A stretch of 64,000 bases of DNA from Mya arenaria (Eukaryota > Mollusca > Bivalvia > Myida > Myidae). Position numbers and translations under genes: made by a program. The notes under the pieces were generated by a model. The model did not search any database. It saw only the letters and a list, made by a program, of their open reading frames with translations, and was not told where the DNA came from. The DNA lies in assembly GCF_026914265.1 (NCBI RefSeq), contig NC_069126.1:28472354-28536353 (forward strand). The letters are read 5' to 3'. This document shows positions 1 through 11,411 of this stretch, one piece after another (positions within the stretch are counted from its first letter, which is position 1; each line of letters opens with the position of its first letter).

Positions 1-603
1 AGTTCTTAACAGCGACCTTTGTCTCTGTCTTTAAATAAGCGACGGTATTTTCCCAGGACAAATATACCCCCGTCTACAATACTTGATAAAGACAACGTAT
101 ATAACAATTCATACATTTGAATGCATGTGTACCCTGTGTGAAATGTTTTAAACCAAGTGTGGCTACCAAAAACATATTTATTTATACCAGTATTTAAAGC
201 AATATGCAGAAATGGATCGTTTTATACCTCGTTTTATACCCCTTTTTGACATTTTTAGTTTAAAGCATCATGCCAAGTGTAAGATAATATTTGACCTTGT
301 GCATTTTACACTGAGATGAGGGCCGCCATTATGTGCTCTTCTTTACATGTCACAATATGCCATTATATTTGTAGTCGATGCAAAGTACTAAGTCATATTT
401 CCCTCTCAGGGCATATAAACGATAATATCCATTCCTGCTTGTTACGTTTCTCATGATTATGATTTCTACAGTTTGATATAAATACAATATGCCGTCGTCA
501 AATATGTCATTTCAAGAACCAAATGATAAATGACGATATAAAATAAACAATCTATTTCCACATTTTATGTTTTTCTTATCATAGAATAAAATGTTTGTCT
601 TAC
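1..603 (-). other. Start of intron 1 of gene 0
   Basis: This stretch lies downstream, on the minus strand, of the gene 0 signal exon. It aligns in patches with intron 1 of gene A (about 24,380-24,800). Shared pieces include the block around 430-500, also recognisable in reverse orientation at about 62,500-62,580 in gene C. No Ig exon is visible, so the rest of gene 0 should lie left of the window. Confidence 0.6.
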
Positions 604-673
604 CTTCACAATTAAGACTAGGTAGCAATAATAAAATGTAAACAGTTTCATAAATGGAAAACGTATATCCCAT
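604..673 (-). CDS. Gene 0 exon 1: signal peptide of an Ig receptor paralogue
   Basis: A 70-bp exon begins with ATG at 673 and ends in GAA G before a GTAAGAC donor, leaving phase 1. It encodes 23 residues: a short polar start, a hydrophobic core (VYILLLLP) and SLNCE. Length, phase and the donor context match the first exons of genes A, B and C. Only this exon is in the window, so whether the gene is intact is unknown. The start codon was chosen because the same position is used in all copies. Confidence 0.72.
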
Positions 674-960
674 ACTTTTAGCTTCGGAATTGACTGAAAT
701 AACAATGAAGATACACGAACGCTGGAATCAAGTTGTACAGCCAATAAGAGATTAACCAGGAAGGCCTGATATTTCCTGCTACTTACGACACTTGATATGA
801 AGAGCATGAACGTATATTCGTAATATGAGTTTAACTAATCGAAATATTAATATAAAATTACCGGCTTTGAAATGTTCCCTTTTTTTCTAAGCATGAACCA
901 ATGAGCAACAGTTTAATGCACCCTCTTGAAAGCTTTTCATTTCCGTATTCCCTTACAAAA
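674..960 (-). promoter_or_regulatory. Conserved 5' flank of gene 0
   Basis: The upstream region resembles those of genes A, B, C and the relic at 27 kb. A recognisable block reads AAGTGTCGTAAGTAGCAGG on the minus strand, about 130 bp before the ATG. B has AAGTGTCTTAAGTAGCAGG, C has AAGTGTCATAAGTAGC, and A has AAGTGTCTTTAGAAGC. Conservation in five copies while spacers diverge suggests a promoter or 5' UTR element; the exact role is inferred. Confidence 0.5.
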
Positions 961-1320
961 ATATATCAACAAATCTGATAGTTTTGTTCTCAAGTATGTT
1001 GATTTCAACCAACACAACCCAAACAAACATTCAAATATTGACTTTTTTTTCGATGTTGACAAATTCTTAAAAAATTGAAACTTTTGATTTTGATGTTATA
1101 AATACTCACCCAGAGCATCTGTCTATAATGTATTGTATATTGTGCCCGACCTCATACCTGTCTGCGAAATAAATGTTTTTACTTTCATTTATTTATTGTT
1201 TTTATTATTTTATTTATAAAAAAATAGTTTTTTGTCTGACCAAATCAACTTCAAATGTAAAACAACATTTTCAGGAAATCATATCAGAACAAAAGCTAAC
1301 GACGTGCCTTGAATAGTTAT
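961..1320. repeat. Segmental duplication shared with 25.25-25.64 kb
   Basis: This AT-rich flank aligns with the region upstream of gene A (about 25,250-25,640). Shared landmarks include a TTGACAAATTCT block and an ACAACATT..TCAGGAAAT stretch followed by GCTAACGACGTGC here and GCTAATGACGTGC there. It shows that genes 0 and A are tandem duplicates that include several hundred bases of 5' flank. No coding potential is seen. Confidence 0.6.
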
Positions 1321-1554
1321 ATTGTGTACTTTTATTTTTCCTCGCCGCTTAACCGGTAGTTATGGTAGTTATGGAACAACTGTTCAAACTTTAAGCATGG
1401 AAATGTAAAGATACTTAACCTTGGTGATGATTCTTGTAAAACAATTTATACTATGATAAATGCTACCCGCCAGAAGAAGCGTTTCTTATAGTACAGCACA
1501 ACTGAATTCAAGTTATCTAAATTTGACTTCATGTAGCTATATCACGATTGACAT

Positions 1555-2600
1555 GAATGATAACTGCGTTGCAGGTGTTTTTGTTATACAAGAATGATAA
1601 CTGCAGAGTTTAACTGCAGAGCTTCTGTTCTTTACACCAATATGATAACTGAGGCGCTTGTTATTTGTATACAATAATAATAATTGAGGCGCTCGTGCCT
1701 TTTAAAACAAGAATGATAACTGCAGTGCTTGTGTATTTTAAACAAAAACGATTACTGCGTTGCAGGTGTTTTTATACAAAATTGATAACTGCAGTGCTTG
1801 TGATTTTATACAAGAATAATAACTGTGCGCTTGTGCTTTTTATACAAGAAAGCTAACTGAGGCGCTTGTACCTTTTATACCAGACTAATAACTGCGTGTT
1901 TGTATTTTAATACAATAATGAAAACTGCAGTGTTTGTGATTCTTATACAAGAATGAAAACTGCGTGTGTGTGATTTTTATCAAAGAATAATAGCTGTAGG
2001 GCATGTGTTCTTTTATACAAGAATGATAATTGCAGTGCTTGTGTATTTTAAACAAAACTGATAAATGCGTTGCTTATGGGGGTTTTTTTTATACAAAAAT
2101 GGTTACTGCGTTGCAGGTGTTTTTATACAAAATTGATAACTGCAGTGCTTGTGATTTTATACAAGAATAATAACTGTGCGCTTGTGCTTTTTATACAAGA
2201 AAGCTAACTGAGGCGCTTGTACCTTTTATCCAGACTAATAACTGCGTGTTTGTATTTTAATACAATAATGAAAACTGCAGTGCTTGTGATTCTTATACAA
2301 GAATGAAAACTGCGTGTGTGTGATTTTTATCAAAGAATAATAGCTGTAGGGCATGTGTTCTTTTATACAAGAATGATAATTGCAGTACTTGTGTATTTTA
2401 AACAAAACTGATAACTGCGTTGCTTATGGGTTTTTTTTATACAAGAATGATTACTGCGTTGCAGGTGTTTTTAATACGATAATGATCACTGTGGTGTTTG
2501 TGCCTTTTTACAAGAGTAATAACTGCAGTGAGTGTGCTTTTCAACAAGAAAGACTACAGCAGTGCCGTTGATTTTAATACACAATAAACTACAGTGCGTG
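1555..2600. repeat. Minisatellite with a ~350-bp higher-order repeat
   Basis: Degenerate units of about 35 bp are built on ATAACTGCAGTGCTTGTG followed by a TTTTATACAAGAATG-like half. Within the array a block of about 350 bp recurs almost unchanged: it starts near 1,751, again near 2,103, and a third begins near 2,451. That indicates a recent duplication on top of an older array. A short cousin lies at 25,650-25,790, also upstream of the paralogous gene A. Small ORFs in it are repeat artefacts. Confidence 0.85.
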
Positions 2601-2687
2601 TTAGGCCAAAACAAGCAAGTAATAATTCGAGCCCTAGATATATTGTTTACACGTCCTCTCAAGATGAAAACCAGGCATGCATGTACA

Positions 2688-2772
2688 GTTTGCGGCGTAG
2701 CGGCCTGGCGGCGTAAAGTAAGCGGCGTAGCGGCGTGAAGTTAGCGGCCTAGCGGCGTGAAGTTAGTGGCTT
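2688..2772. repeat. GC-rich short tandem repeat (GGCCTAGCGGCGT type)
   Basis: Four to five copies of a ~20-bp GC-rich unit (AGCGGCGTGAAGTTAGCGG) stand out from the AT-rich surroundings. The reverse complement of the same unit occurs at 49,605-49,950 inside gene B intron 1, with a similar AT-rich neighbourhood, so both may belong to one dispersed repeat family. Confidence 0.7.
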
Positions 2773-3059
2773 ATAGGTGATCTCTATTTCAAACCAATTG
2801 TGCATGCGTGTTCTTGGAAAACAATGATAAATAAATGTGGTTGTGTTTTTTTTATAAATAAACATTCTGAAGCGATCAACAAGTTAGTGACCAAAATTGT
2901 TTTCTATTTCGAGGCATAATTATACGCGTGTTCGTCAAAACGCAATAATAATTAATAATTATTATGCACAAATAATCACTTGCAAGCGAGTATCAACAAT
3001 TTCAAAAAAGTCGATTAAGCAGTCCAACGGCCAGTAAAATGAACAACAAAGCACCTTTT

Positions 3060-3720
3060 ACATCAATAACTCTACAAATTAACTATTTAAGGTATCTACC
3101 AAACCTTTTAACGCCTTTGAAAATTTCTTATGATCGTCTTTGTTGCCAACAGTTATGTTAAGGCAGTTACCTGATTTTCGTTGTAGAGGTATATTCAAAG
3201 GCTTTCTTATCACCTTTGCATAAAGCAATGCCATTGAACAAATGCAGAACTCAGCAGGCCATTTGAGGAATTCAAAAGCACCTTTCTGTCCCCAAAATGT
3301 CCATATCCAAATGGTGTCTTCAATTATAAGTACGGAATGCTTACAAACAATACCTGAGTCATGGTCTGGTGTTAGATTTAAGAAAACAAAGTTGCCTTCT
3401 GAGCTGGTAACTGCATGCCGAAACCGATTGATTGATCGTAAGTCAATTTTAAAGTGAATATTTCGTTTTCAGCATCAGTGTTACGAATTTTACTTTCTGA
3501 CGTTTTGATCCCTGATCGATTGTCGGCACTCCCTAGACTTTGCTGGTCAGCAATGTTTAAGTCTAAACGAAGTGACAATTGCTTGTCCTCAGGTTGTTTT
3601 CCTGGTATTAAATAGTCATTTTCTTTTGTAACCGGCAAAAGTCACCCTTTTGTACATTGTATTTAAACATCTATTCACAAAATATATAATTGTAATTGCA
3701 AATAGAACTACTGGTCGTGT
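3060..3720 (-). other. Unrecognised coding-like stretch, broken
   Basis: On the minus strand three open segments follow each other. The first has a hydrophobic stretch (VVLFAITIIYFV) after an ATG at about 3,736. The second is an 86-codon polar ORF (3,638-3,378). The third is an open frame of about 90 codons ending at about 3,060 and containing LKWPAEFC and GNCLNITVGNKDD. They are in different frames, with stops between. The layout (membrane anchor then lumenal part) would suit a type II membrane protein, but no family is recognised. It may be a decayed gene or chance. Confidence 0.22.
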
Positions 3721-4825
3721 GGTTTTGTTCATCGTTCTGAAATTAAAAAGAATATTTTTTGAGTATCATAATATATTTTGGTGCAAATCATAGGTGCTTT
3801 TAACAAACTGAGTATATAAAAATTACAGTTCAAATTTAAAAACGATATTGAGACGTTTCCTGTGAATTAAACATGAAGTCTATCTCTATGAAGAGGATGT
3901 CTAATTACAAAAGCTGTAGTAAAGATTCCAAATTTGTTTGTGAAACAATTTGAACTCATTTACTTTCAAAGCTTTACACTGCTTGCTTTGATTTGTTTTA
4001 ATTTTTATTGTTTAATTAATTGCGAACATGATGTTAAACACTTGTAATTGCACATCAAGACAAGGGGTTTACATGATTGAAATAAGTTTGTAGCGGCTTG
4101 ACCTATTAGAATATCATTAACCTAAAGCCGATATATGGTAACACATTGGTTTAGAAATAAATATATTTTCACTTTCTGCATTATTGGATTAGTTTAAGTT
4201 TAATTTCGAGAATGTACTAAAAGGAATATGGTTGAAAAATTTGTAACATTTGGATATATAAGCTAATGTGTTGTGTAAATAAAGAAGTTTAAATCATAAA
4301 TAATGTATTGAAAAATACGTATCGCTTTGTGATTCAATAATATTGAAATATATCGAAGAGCCCTTTTTTGTAATGCATATTCAATTGATGTTTCATTTTT
4401 ACTTTGAATGTCATATGTGTAGAGATATCATAATTAAATATGCATCACGTTACTTTGTTAATCGCCACAGCTATTTCAAATCAGAACAACAAATGAGTTG
4501 CAAACCAAACCTGTTAAAGCTCTTCCTTTTGTGTAAAACAATTTTAATTACTCATAATCCATGAGCATTTACAAATGTATACACTGTCTAATACCGATCC
4601 TTCATCTGTTCATACTAATTTTGAAAATTTGTGTTTGTGTATTGCTTGAGTAGTTCAGTTCAAGCCACATGCTCTTACTGAGCCTTCATATTAAAATAAA
4701 TCTTAAAGAGCTTGAAACTATTGCGATAACTTGACACTTGAAACAAAAGTCCACACGAACTCGAACCAAGAAGGAAGCATATTGTAACTCCTCAAGTATT
4801 GCATAATTATTAAACTAAATTTAAG
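3721..4825. other. AT-rich stretch, no feature seen
   Basis: No coding exon, RNA gene or clear repeat is recognised. The short ORF at 4,343-4,564 has low-complexity AT-driven composition and no family resemblance. Confidence 0.5.
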
Positions 4826-5205
4826 ATGCACTCTCACTCCCAAATAAGATTTACCACAATTAATACAATTGTTTTTATATACAAAAAAGAATGAATAAAT
4901 GTCAAAATCATTGGTTCTTATGAAGAATGCCGAGTTTAATTTGAATGAAATGTGCAGATAACATGATAGTTCTACCTTATAAGACTATAGCAAATCACAG
5001 AAAATATTTTAGCTTTCACCAATCTTTTAATAATTTTGTGTTTTCAGCTATTTAATACACGGTTATAATATTGTTAATAGTAATAATTATTATTTTCCAT
5101 AAGTGCATTATTTAGTAAGTAGTAAAAGGTGTATCACTCAAAATTTATGTTTGTTATACATGGGTATGTATAGATTTTGATTAAGAGTGTCACTTTAAGG
5201 GAAAC
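4826..5205. mobile_element. MITE-like element (~380 bp)
   Basis: The left end reads TTTAAGATGCACTCTCACT and the right end TTAAGAGTGTCACTTTAAG, imperfect inverted repeats of each other around a CACTCT core. It has no coding capacity. The right end recurs in opposite orientation at 26,218-26,330, which supports a dispersed element. The target-site duplication is not resolved. Confidence 0.6.
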
Positions 5206-5620
5206 TAAGAATGAACTGCAATTCATAAATAAGGAAAATAATTGAGATAAAGTAACACCGGTTTAATTTCTATGTAAAATAGTGCATGATTTAAACATAA
5301 AATAAAATGGACACGGGATATCACTTAAGATTTTATGCAATCTAATGACATTTTAATTGATTTTACATTTAATAAAAAAGTAATAGAAGAGTGGTTTCGG
5401 TCAGATATGGATAACATTTCAACACGTGAACAATGAAGCATCGCCACTCATGAAAATAAGGCTATTACTGCTCACTTGATGAAACCAAATAGTCGATATT
5501 TTAATGAATCTAAAATTTGTCCTTTTCGATCATATTACATCAATACTACAATTAATATAATTATTAACATATCCAATTTTAGCAAACTGATTCTTTAACA
5601 AAGCAACATATTATTATATG
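5206..5620. other. AT-rich stretch, no feature seen
   Basis: No gene or repeat is recognised between the MITE and the SINE pair. Confidence 0.5.
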
Positions 5621-5623
5621 TTT

Positions 5624-5945
5624 GTTGTCCGGTTAGCGCAGTGGTTAGCGCATTCTCTTCTCACCAAGGCGACCCGGGTTCGATTCCCGGCCTGAGCGCA
5701 TGTGAGTTTGGTTTGTGGTCATCAAGCCTTCAACAAAACAACATATTAGTATATGTTTGGTTGTCCGGTTAGCGCAGTGTTTAGCGCACTAGCTTTTCAC
5801 CGAGGCGACCCTGGTTCGATTCCCAGCATGGGCGCATGTGAGTTTGGCTAGTGGTCTCCAAGCCGGACAATTGTTTTCTTCGGGTACTCCGGTTTCCCCC
5901 ACAACACAATACCACACTCTCGCGCAACATCGTGCCAACGAGAAT
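5624..5945 (+). mobile_element. Tandem/nested tRNA-derived SINE
   Basis: Two tRNA-like heads start at about 5,627 and 5,762. Each has an A-box-like TTAGCGCAGTG and a B box GGTTCGATTCCC. The first copy is cut off after its head. The second continues into a tail with CTCCGGTTTCCCCCAC and ends near 5,945. A TTATTATATGTTTG-like sequence before copy 1 recurs between the copies and near 6,008, as expected from target-site duplication. The heads do not fold as a clean tRNA, so a functional tRNA gene is unlikely. Confidence 0.8.
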
Positions 5946-6499
5946 GACTTAGTTTAAGGTATCATATCTTTCTTCACAATCATTGTAAAATATATCATGT
6001 TTAAACTAGTATATGTTTTTCTTTGAAACTGAGTTCAGAAGATTCGTTCGTTACAGGACTATTTTCTTCTTAATATTCACGACTTGCTACAGACAAAATG
6101 AAACAACAGAACGAGTAAAACACTCAATCGATTTGCATTTCAAAACAACATGCCGAAAATTTGTACACTATAATATAATTATTTTTATCTTTAAATACTT
6201 TCCGTGTACAGCACACGACTTCATTTGTACCAGGTACAAAATGATACTTTAGTTTAACAGACCGAGTAAAGAAAAGAATCGTTTTAACTTCCGATACACC
6301 AGATCATACAAAACAAAGAAATAATAAATCACTTTCGATTTCTCTGTTTTCCATCAAAGCTACATACATGTCAAGAAGAAGTATTGGTAAAACCTCAACA
6401 CTGTACTTTACAGCTTTAACTCAACTATTGCAATATGTGAAATGATCAGTTTTAGACAACATTTTAAGGCGTTACGGGCATATATGCAGACTATAAATA

Positions 6500-6567
<68 letters not shown>

Positions 6568-8065
6568 CCATACATATATTCTTTAAGTACGACCCCAAAA
6601 TTACATTTCAGCCAATGAAAAGGAGGGTTAAGTTATTCCTAAGATTGAAGAAAAATCATCATACATGAATTACAGAATTGCACAGTCCGCCTTGACAGTT
6701 CTTCCAAAATGACCTTTAAACTTTAAGGCTGTGATAAATTCTTAAATATCTACTCTCAATGTTAAATCAAGCAAGAGTAGATACCCAAGGTATCAACGTT
6801 TCAGGAATTATGACATGTGTTTTCTATTTGAAGTGAATTGAGCATGTGTTAACATATCTATCAGCCGTAAAAACTGAGAAATTTTACATATTGGAAATTC
6901 ATATGACGTAATGGTGTCGTCATATATTAGACTTTCAATGCGAGGCAGCTCATACACTGATAAACCGTATTGTCGAAATTATATTTTTCGTATGATCCCG
7001 TTTTTAGAAGCAATCTCAATATTACATAATCGTCTATATTCCACTACACTTCGGTACAACAGACTTGGTAAAAGTAAACTATTTTGTTTTCCTTTTTATC
7101 GCAATATCATAGTTCACAAAGCATAAATTATGTGTTGTTAAAAAGGGAAGTCAACCAATACACAGTATTAAACCATATTCTTGTAGTTATTTTCCTTTTA
7201 TCTTTCAATAGACCAATGCTCAAAATGCTCTCAAGTGATGTTATTTTTTTAATTAAATTACTATCAGACGCCAAATCATATTTCATATAAAAAATATGTA
7301 ATTTGTATATTCCTTCCACTCTTAGACAAATCTTTTATTAATTATTGAATGGAAAATAAAACCCTGTAGCACTAGAAAGAGGAAATGTACAAATGGGACT
7401 AAACATAACAATTATAAACGGTTAGCAAGCATTATGGGAAACGTCGAGAATGAAAGACGCTATCACTTCTATTGAGACCTAGCTGCCGAGTCGCCAGATG
7501 AAAAAAATAAATAAATAAAATAAACGGATTGTCTGCAAACGGAAAAGGAAAATAATGTTTTCATAAAATCTTGATCATATGCACATTTAAAGAAATTAAA
7601 TTTTAGCAATCGGGACTCAAGGAGGTGGTACCAGGTATGCAAAAGCTCAAAATAGTCACTCATCAGTTTCAAGACACGAAAAATAGTCTATGGTAATGTG
7701 TTTCCGGAGGGAAAATAAAACATTTGGTACGCATGGGTGGAAAGCGGTTATACACACGATGTGGGTTTTGATGATACACTAAGTATTAAGGTAAAACAAC
7801 TTTTTTTATAATTCATATATCAGGAACATGCTCTACAACAGAATATGATATCATTTTTATTCGATAATTTTGTAAGTAGAAACTTGGGTGCAACTGTTTA
7901 AGATAAGGTATGATATTTATAAAGGGCGGAAGGCAATTTATTACAAAGGCCAGCTGCGTTATTGACGGATACCTGTTTACACACCTTACTCGACGTGATA
8001 CAGATCTCCGAAAAAAATTCCCATATAAATCATTTCAATCTGTTTTACACAACGAACTCCTTTAA
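5946..8065. other. AT-rich stretch with a (TA)n run; no gene seen
   Basis: Apart from the (TA)n tract at 6,502-6,567, nothing recognisable is present. Short ORFs at 6,013-6,252, 6,911-7,290 and 7,469-7,672 show no family features. A ~40-bp sequence near 7,750 (ACACGATGTGGG..GATGATAC) recurs near 8,510, on either side of the relic Ig exon. Confidence 0.5.
6502..6567. repeat. (TA)n microsatellite
   Basis: About 33 uninterrupted TA dinucleotides. Confidence 0.97.
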
Positions 8066-8067
8066 CT

Positions 8068-8340
8068 AAGGTATACTTACATTAAACATCAATGTCCGAA
8101 GTTATACAATTCATTATCATTCTTGGTTATGTTTTTGTCGTACTTTCTAAACTAAGCAATTTAAACTCCTAGTATTGTTATATCTGCAGAAAGTTTTTTC
8201 TACAATTTTTTTAGCATCAACTGTGTTATCGCTTTTTTTATTTTGGTAAATCTGTTGCTTACATTGTAAGTTGTTGAATTGTACATGTAGTTGAGTTTTG
8301 ACTCTTATCCCTCATTTGAAGGCTTTGCAAGACGTATGCG
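8068..8340 (-). pseudogene. Decayed third-Ig-domain exon of the receptor family
   Basis: This stretch aligns on the same strand with gene A exon 5 (19,064-19,384). Shared landmarks include TGTAAGTTGTTGAATTGTAC, TTAAACTCCTAGT, TTTTAGCATCAAC and the splice-donor context TACTTACAT at the 3' end. Translation is broken by stops and indels, for example in the block matching the RPEPRLYF region. It cannot belong to gene 0, whose later exons lie left of 604, so it marks a further lost copy between genes 0 and A. Confidence 0.82.
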
Positions 8341-8619
8341 CATGTTTTCATTCTTTAATTGAGACCGTCCGGGAAGGTTATTGTAGAAACCATTCCCTGA
8401 ATGCAAACAAACTTTGAAGAGACATCGTTCATAACCTTTAAACAGACATTCACGTTGTTGAAGTCTTTGTTTCAGTAAATATTCGGTAAGCATGTGCGGG
8501 AGGAGGTTCCATACACGATGTGGGTACTGATGATACCATAAGTATATATCACTGATAAGATAAAGATTCTTAAAAGTTGATACTTTAGAGACAAGCTCTG
8601 TTACAAAATATATTACAGT

Positions 8620-9121
<502 letters not shown>

Positions 9122-11100
9122 CATGGGATAAGACCAAAATTCAAAAAGTAACATAATGAAAAAATAGTGTGAACAAATCTTAATGTTAGTATAATAGATG
9201 GTCAAATGTATTGAATTCAAATTGCCCAAAAATGTTGTTCACGTGTTTTATTTAAACAGTAATGAACTTGACATTATTCACGTTCTTTTGTCCTTCACAC
9301 TCATCTTGTTTAAATACTGTATTCCGAGCTGATATTTTAATCTAAATGCATTTTCTTTCGAACGAGAACAATTTTTAACTTAATCCAACTGTGCTTCAGC
9401 ACTTGTAATAAGAATACGGTTGATTTTCAAGCAGTTTAATAGCTATAACAATGTATGATAACAAGATGCACATTTGCTTCAAATTGGGTAAACAATCGTA
9501 AATTGGCTTTCTTATTATTCAGTAAAAACCACAGTATTTAAAATGATTTCAACAGCTGACATTGTTTTCAGGAATTTAAAACAAATCCTACTATATATTT
9601 TGTATCATCGGAAAGTTCTATGTTCTGAAAAGTCAGAAGATCGATAAAAATGATTTTTGGTCATTTGTTTTTAATAGTTGTATAATTTTAATATTAATCT
9701 GTTAGCTGATATCTATTTTACAAGACAATATAGTGTTTATTATTTAAAAGTTATCCTAATTATATTGGTTTATATTTACAAGTTATCATAATTATATTTG
9801 TTTATATTAACAAGTTATCTTAATTATATTTGTTTATATTTACAAATTATCCTGATTATATTTGTTCTTTTGAACGGGATCTTGTTTGATGTGGAAACAC
9901 TGAAGTTCAGTTAAATACAAACTCGAGTTGAAATAAACGAGCTATCCTATTTTGATTGGGTATTTTAAATTGTACAAAACACCAGTAATATAATCCCGAA
10001 GATTCCTTAAAAATGAATCGACAACATATTTCAAATCTCTAAATAAATATCTTATTAAGAAGTCACACAATGTCGAATATAACTTTTTTCATTGAATTAA
10101 AAATATCTTTGTTTCTGATTGTACATTGTGTTAAGCGGTCACGAAAACATCAAATATCAGAGTCAACATTTTACTTTAAATAATTTATTAAAACATTATA
10201 CATGTTAAAGGTCTCGGCAACATAGCATACAAACTAGGTTTAACATAATGTCAAACAAACAGGAGTTAAGCTAGGTACAAGGCCAATGAGGATGCAGCCT
10301 TTATAATATGCTATATATCTTAGGCTCAAAACTTAAATGTAAATCAAGACGTAATGATCAAAGATATTTCGGGAAAACCGAAAGGGCTAATAATGTTAAT
10401 TTTACAAGGTGTTTAAATTTTCATCTTTTCTCATATAACTTCAGTCAATTAAATTTCCACGTATTGACAAGATAACCAAGACGAAAGAAATTGTTCTTAA
10501 ACGTGCATACTGGCTAATAATCAGATAAAGACTGTGCACAACTATAAATTTGCCTTTAATACATACAGTACATGAATGGCGATAATTTCTACGATATTGT
10601 ACGTCGATAAATTAAAATTATTTATTCGTGTCATACATGACAAAGTTCGACATAATAGTTTTAACATCAGTACGGCAGTATATTTGAACGAATAAAAACG
10701 TTTAACGAATATGGCGTTACTTATATTCAGTGGTGCTTTTAGCAACATAACTTTAACTGAACAATAAATTGTACGGTGTGACACTTTGATCGAATTCTAT
10801 CGAAATTACTGCCGTTTTGAAAGGTGTCGTTGTTTCGTTTAGAAAATTAAGAGAAGGGATACATTTTGAGATAAAGGCAAATAAGGTATTGCATAAGGAT
10901 TAACGCAACATAATAAATAAGACGTAAGAAAAGTCACATCGTTTAAGTTCAGCAGTATGGCCATGCAAGGGAATCGGGCGACGACTTTTTCCAACATCAG
11001 TCACGGTCCTTTTTCAATACCTTAAGTAATAAGCAAAATAAATACAATTAATTATAACGTTACAGTGTCAGTTCTTATGTATGACTAATGTTCGGACTTG
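9122..11100. other. AT-rich intergenic stretch downstream of gene A
   Basis: No gene is seen. The part nearest gene A (about 10,880-11,100) aligns with the plus-strand 3' flank of gene B (about 61,340-61,500), so the A/B duplication extends past the polyadenylation site. Confidence 0.55.
9748..9871. repeat. Short tandem repeat, ~32-bp unit, about 4 copies
   Basis: The unit AAGTTATCNTAATTATATT followed by TGTTTATATTNAC occurs nearly four times with few changes. Confidence 0.85.
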
Positions 11101-11102
11101 AG

Positions 11103-11108
11103 TTTATT
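11103..11108 (-). terminator. Polyadenylation signal of gene A
   Basis: An AATAAA hexamer lies on the minus strand about 150 bp past the gene A stop codon, in a block (CGTAGTTCTGC, CCTTTTAAA) conserved downstream of gene B, whose own AATAAA is at 61,327. Confidence 0.55.
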
Positions 11109-11255
11109 TGCCGTCGGTCTCAACCTTTAAAAGGGGCAGAACTACGTTGCAAAAATACATATAGAGTTATCCAAATATCAAAACTACTCCACTTGTAATA
11201 TACTAATCTAACAATATTTCATTAAGTCACAAATAGGTATTTGGTCATCTTTTCA

Positions 11256-11411
11256 CTAATTGTTTAACACAGATCTATTCATATTTTTTGTCTGGGCAAA
11301 ATCAATTGAAACGTATGTAGTTTCGTCCTCTGATTTTACTGTTGGCTTTCTTCGTGTGGAACCCTCTTTGGGTAGATCAAGATCAGCGTAGATGAGTGCT
11401 CCATCCTCGGT
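11256..11411 (-). CDS. Gene A exon 13: tail with ITIM LIYADL and ITSM TTYVSI
   Basis: A 156-bp terminal exon enters in phase 0 after a TTTAG acceptor and ends in TAG. It encodes 51 residues with LIYADLDLP and TTYVSIDFAQ and ends SVLNN. Gene B has the same exon at the same length with both motifs identical, although the residues between them differ, which suggests selection on the motifs. Confidence 0.9.
   Translation of the reverse strand, partial: TEDGALIYADLDLPKEGSTRRKPTVKSEDETTYVSIDFAQTKNMNRSVLNN

Noticed and set aside
5627-5702. tRNA gene
   Set aside because: A- and B-box-like motifs are present, but the anticodon arm does not fold and a second copy with a SINE tail follows directly.
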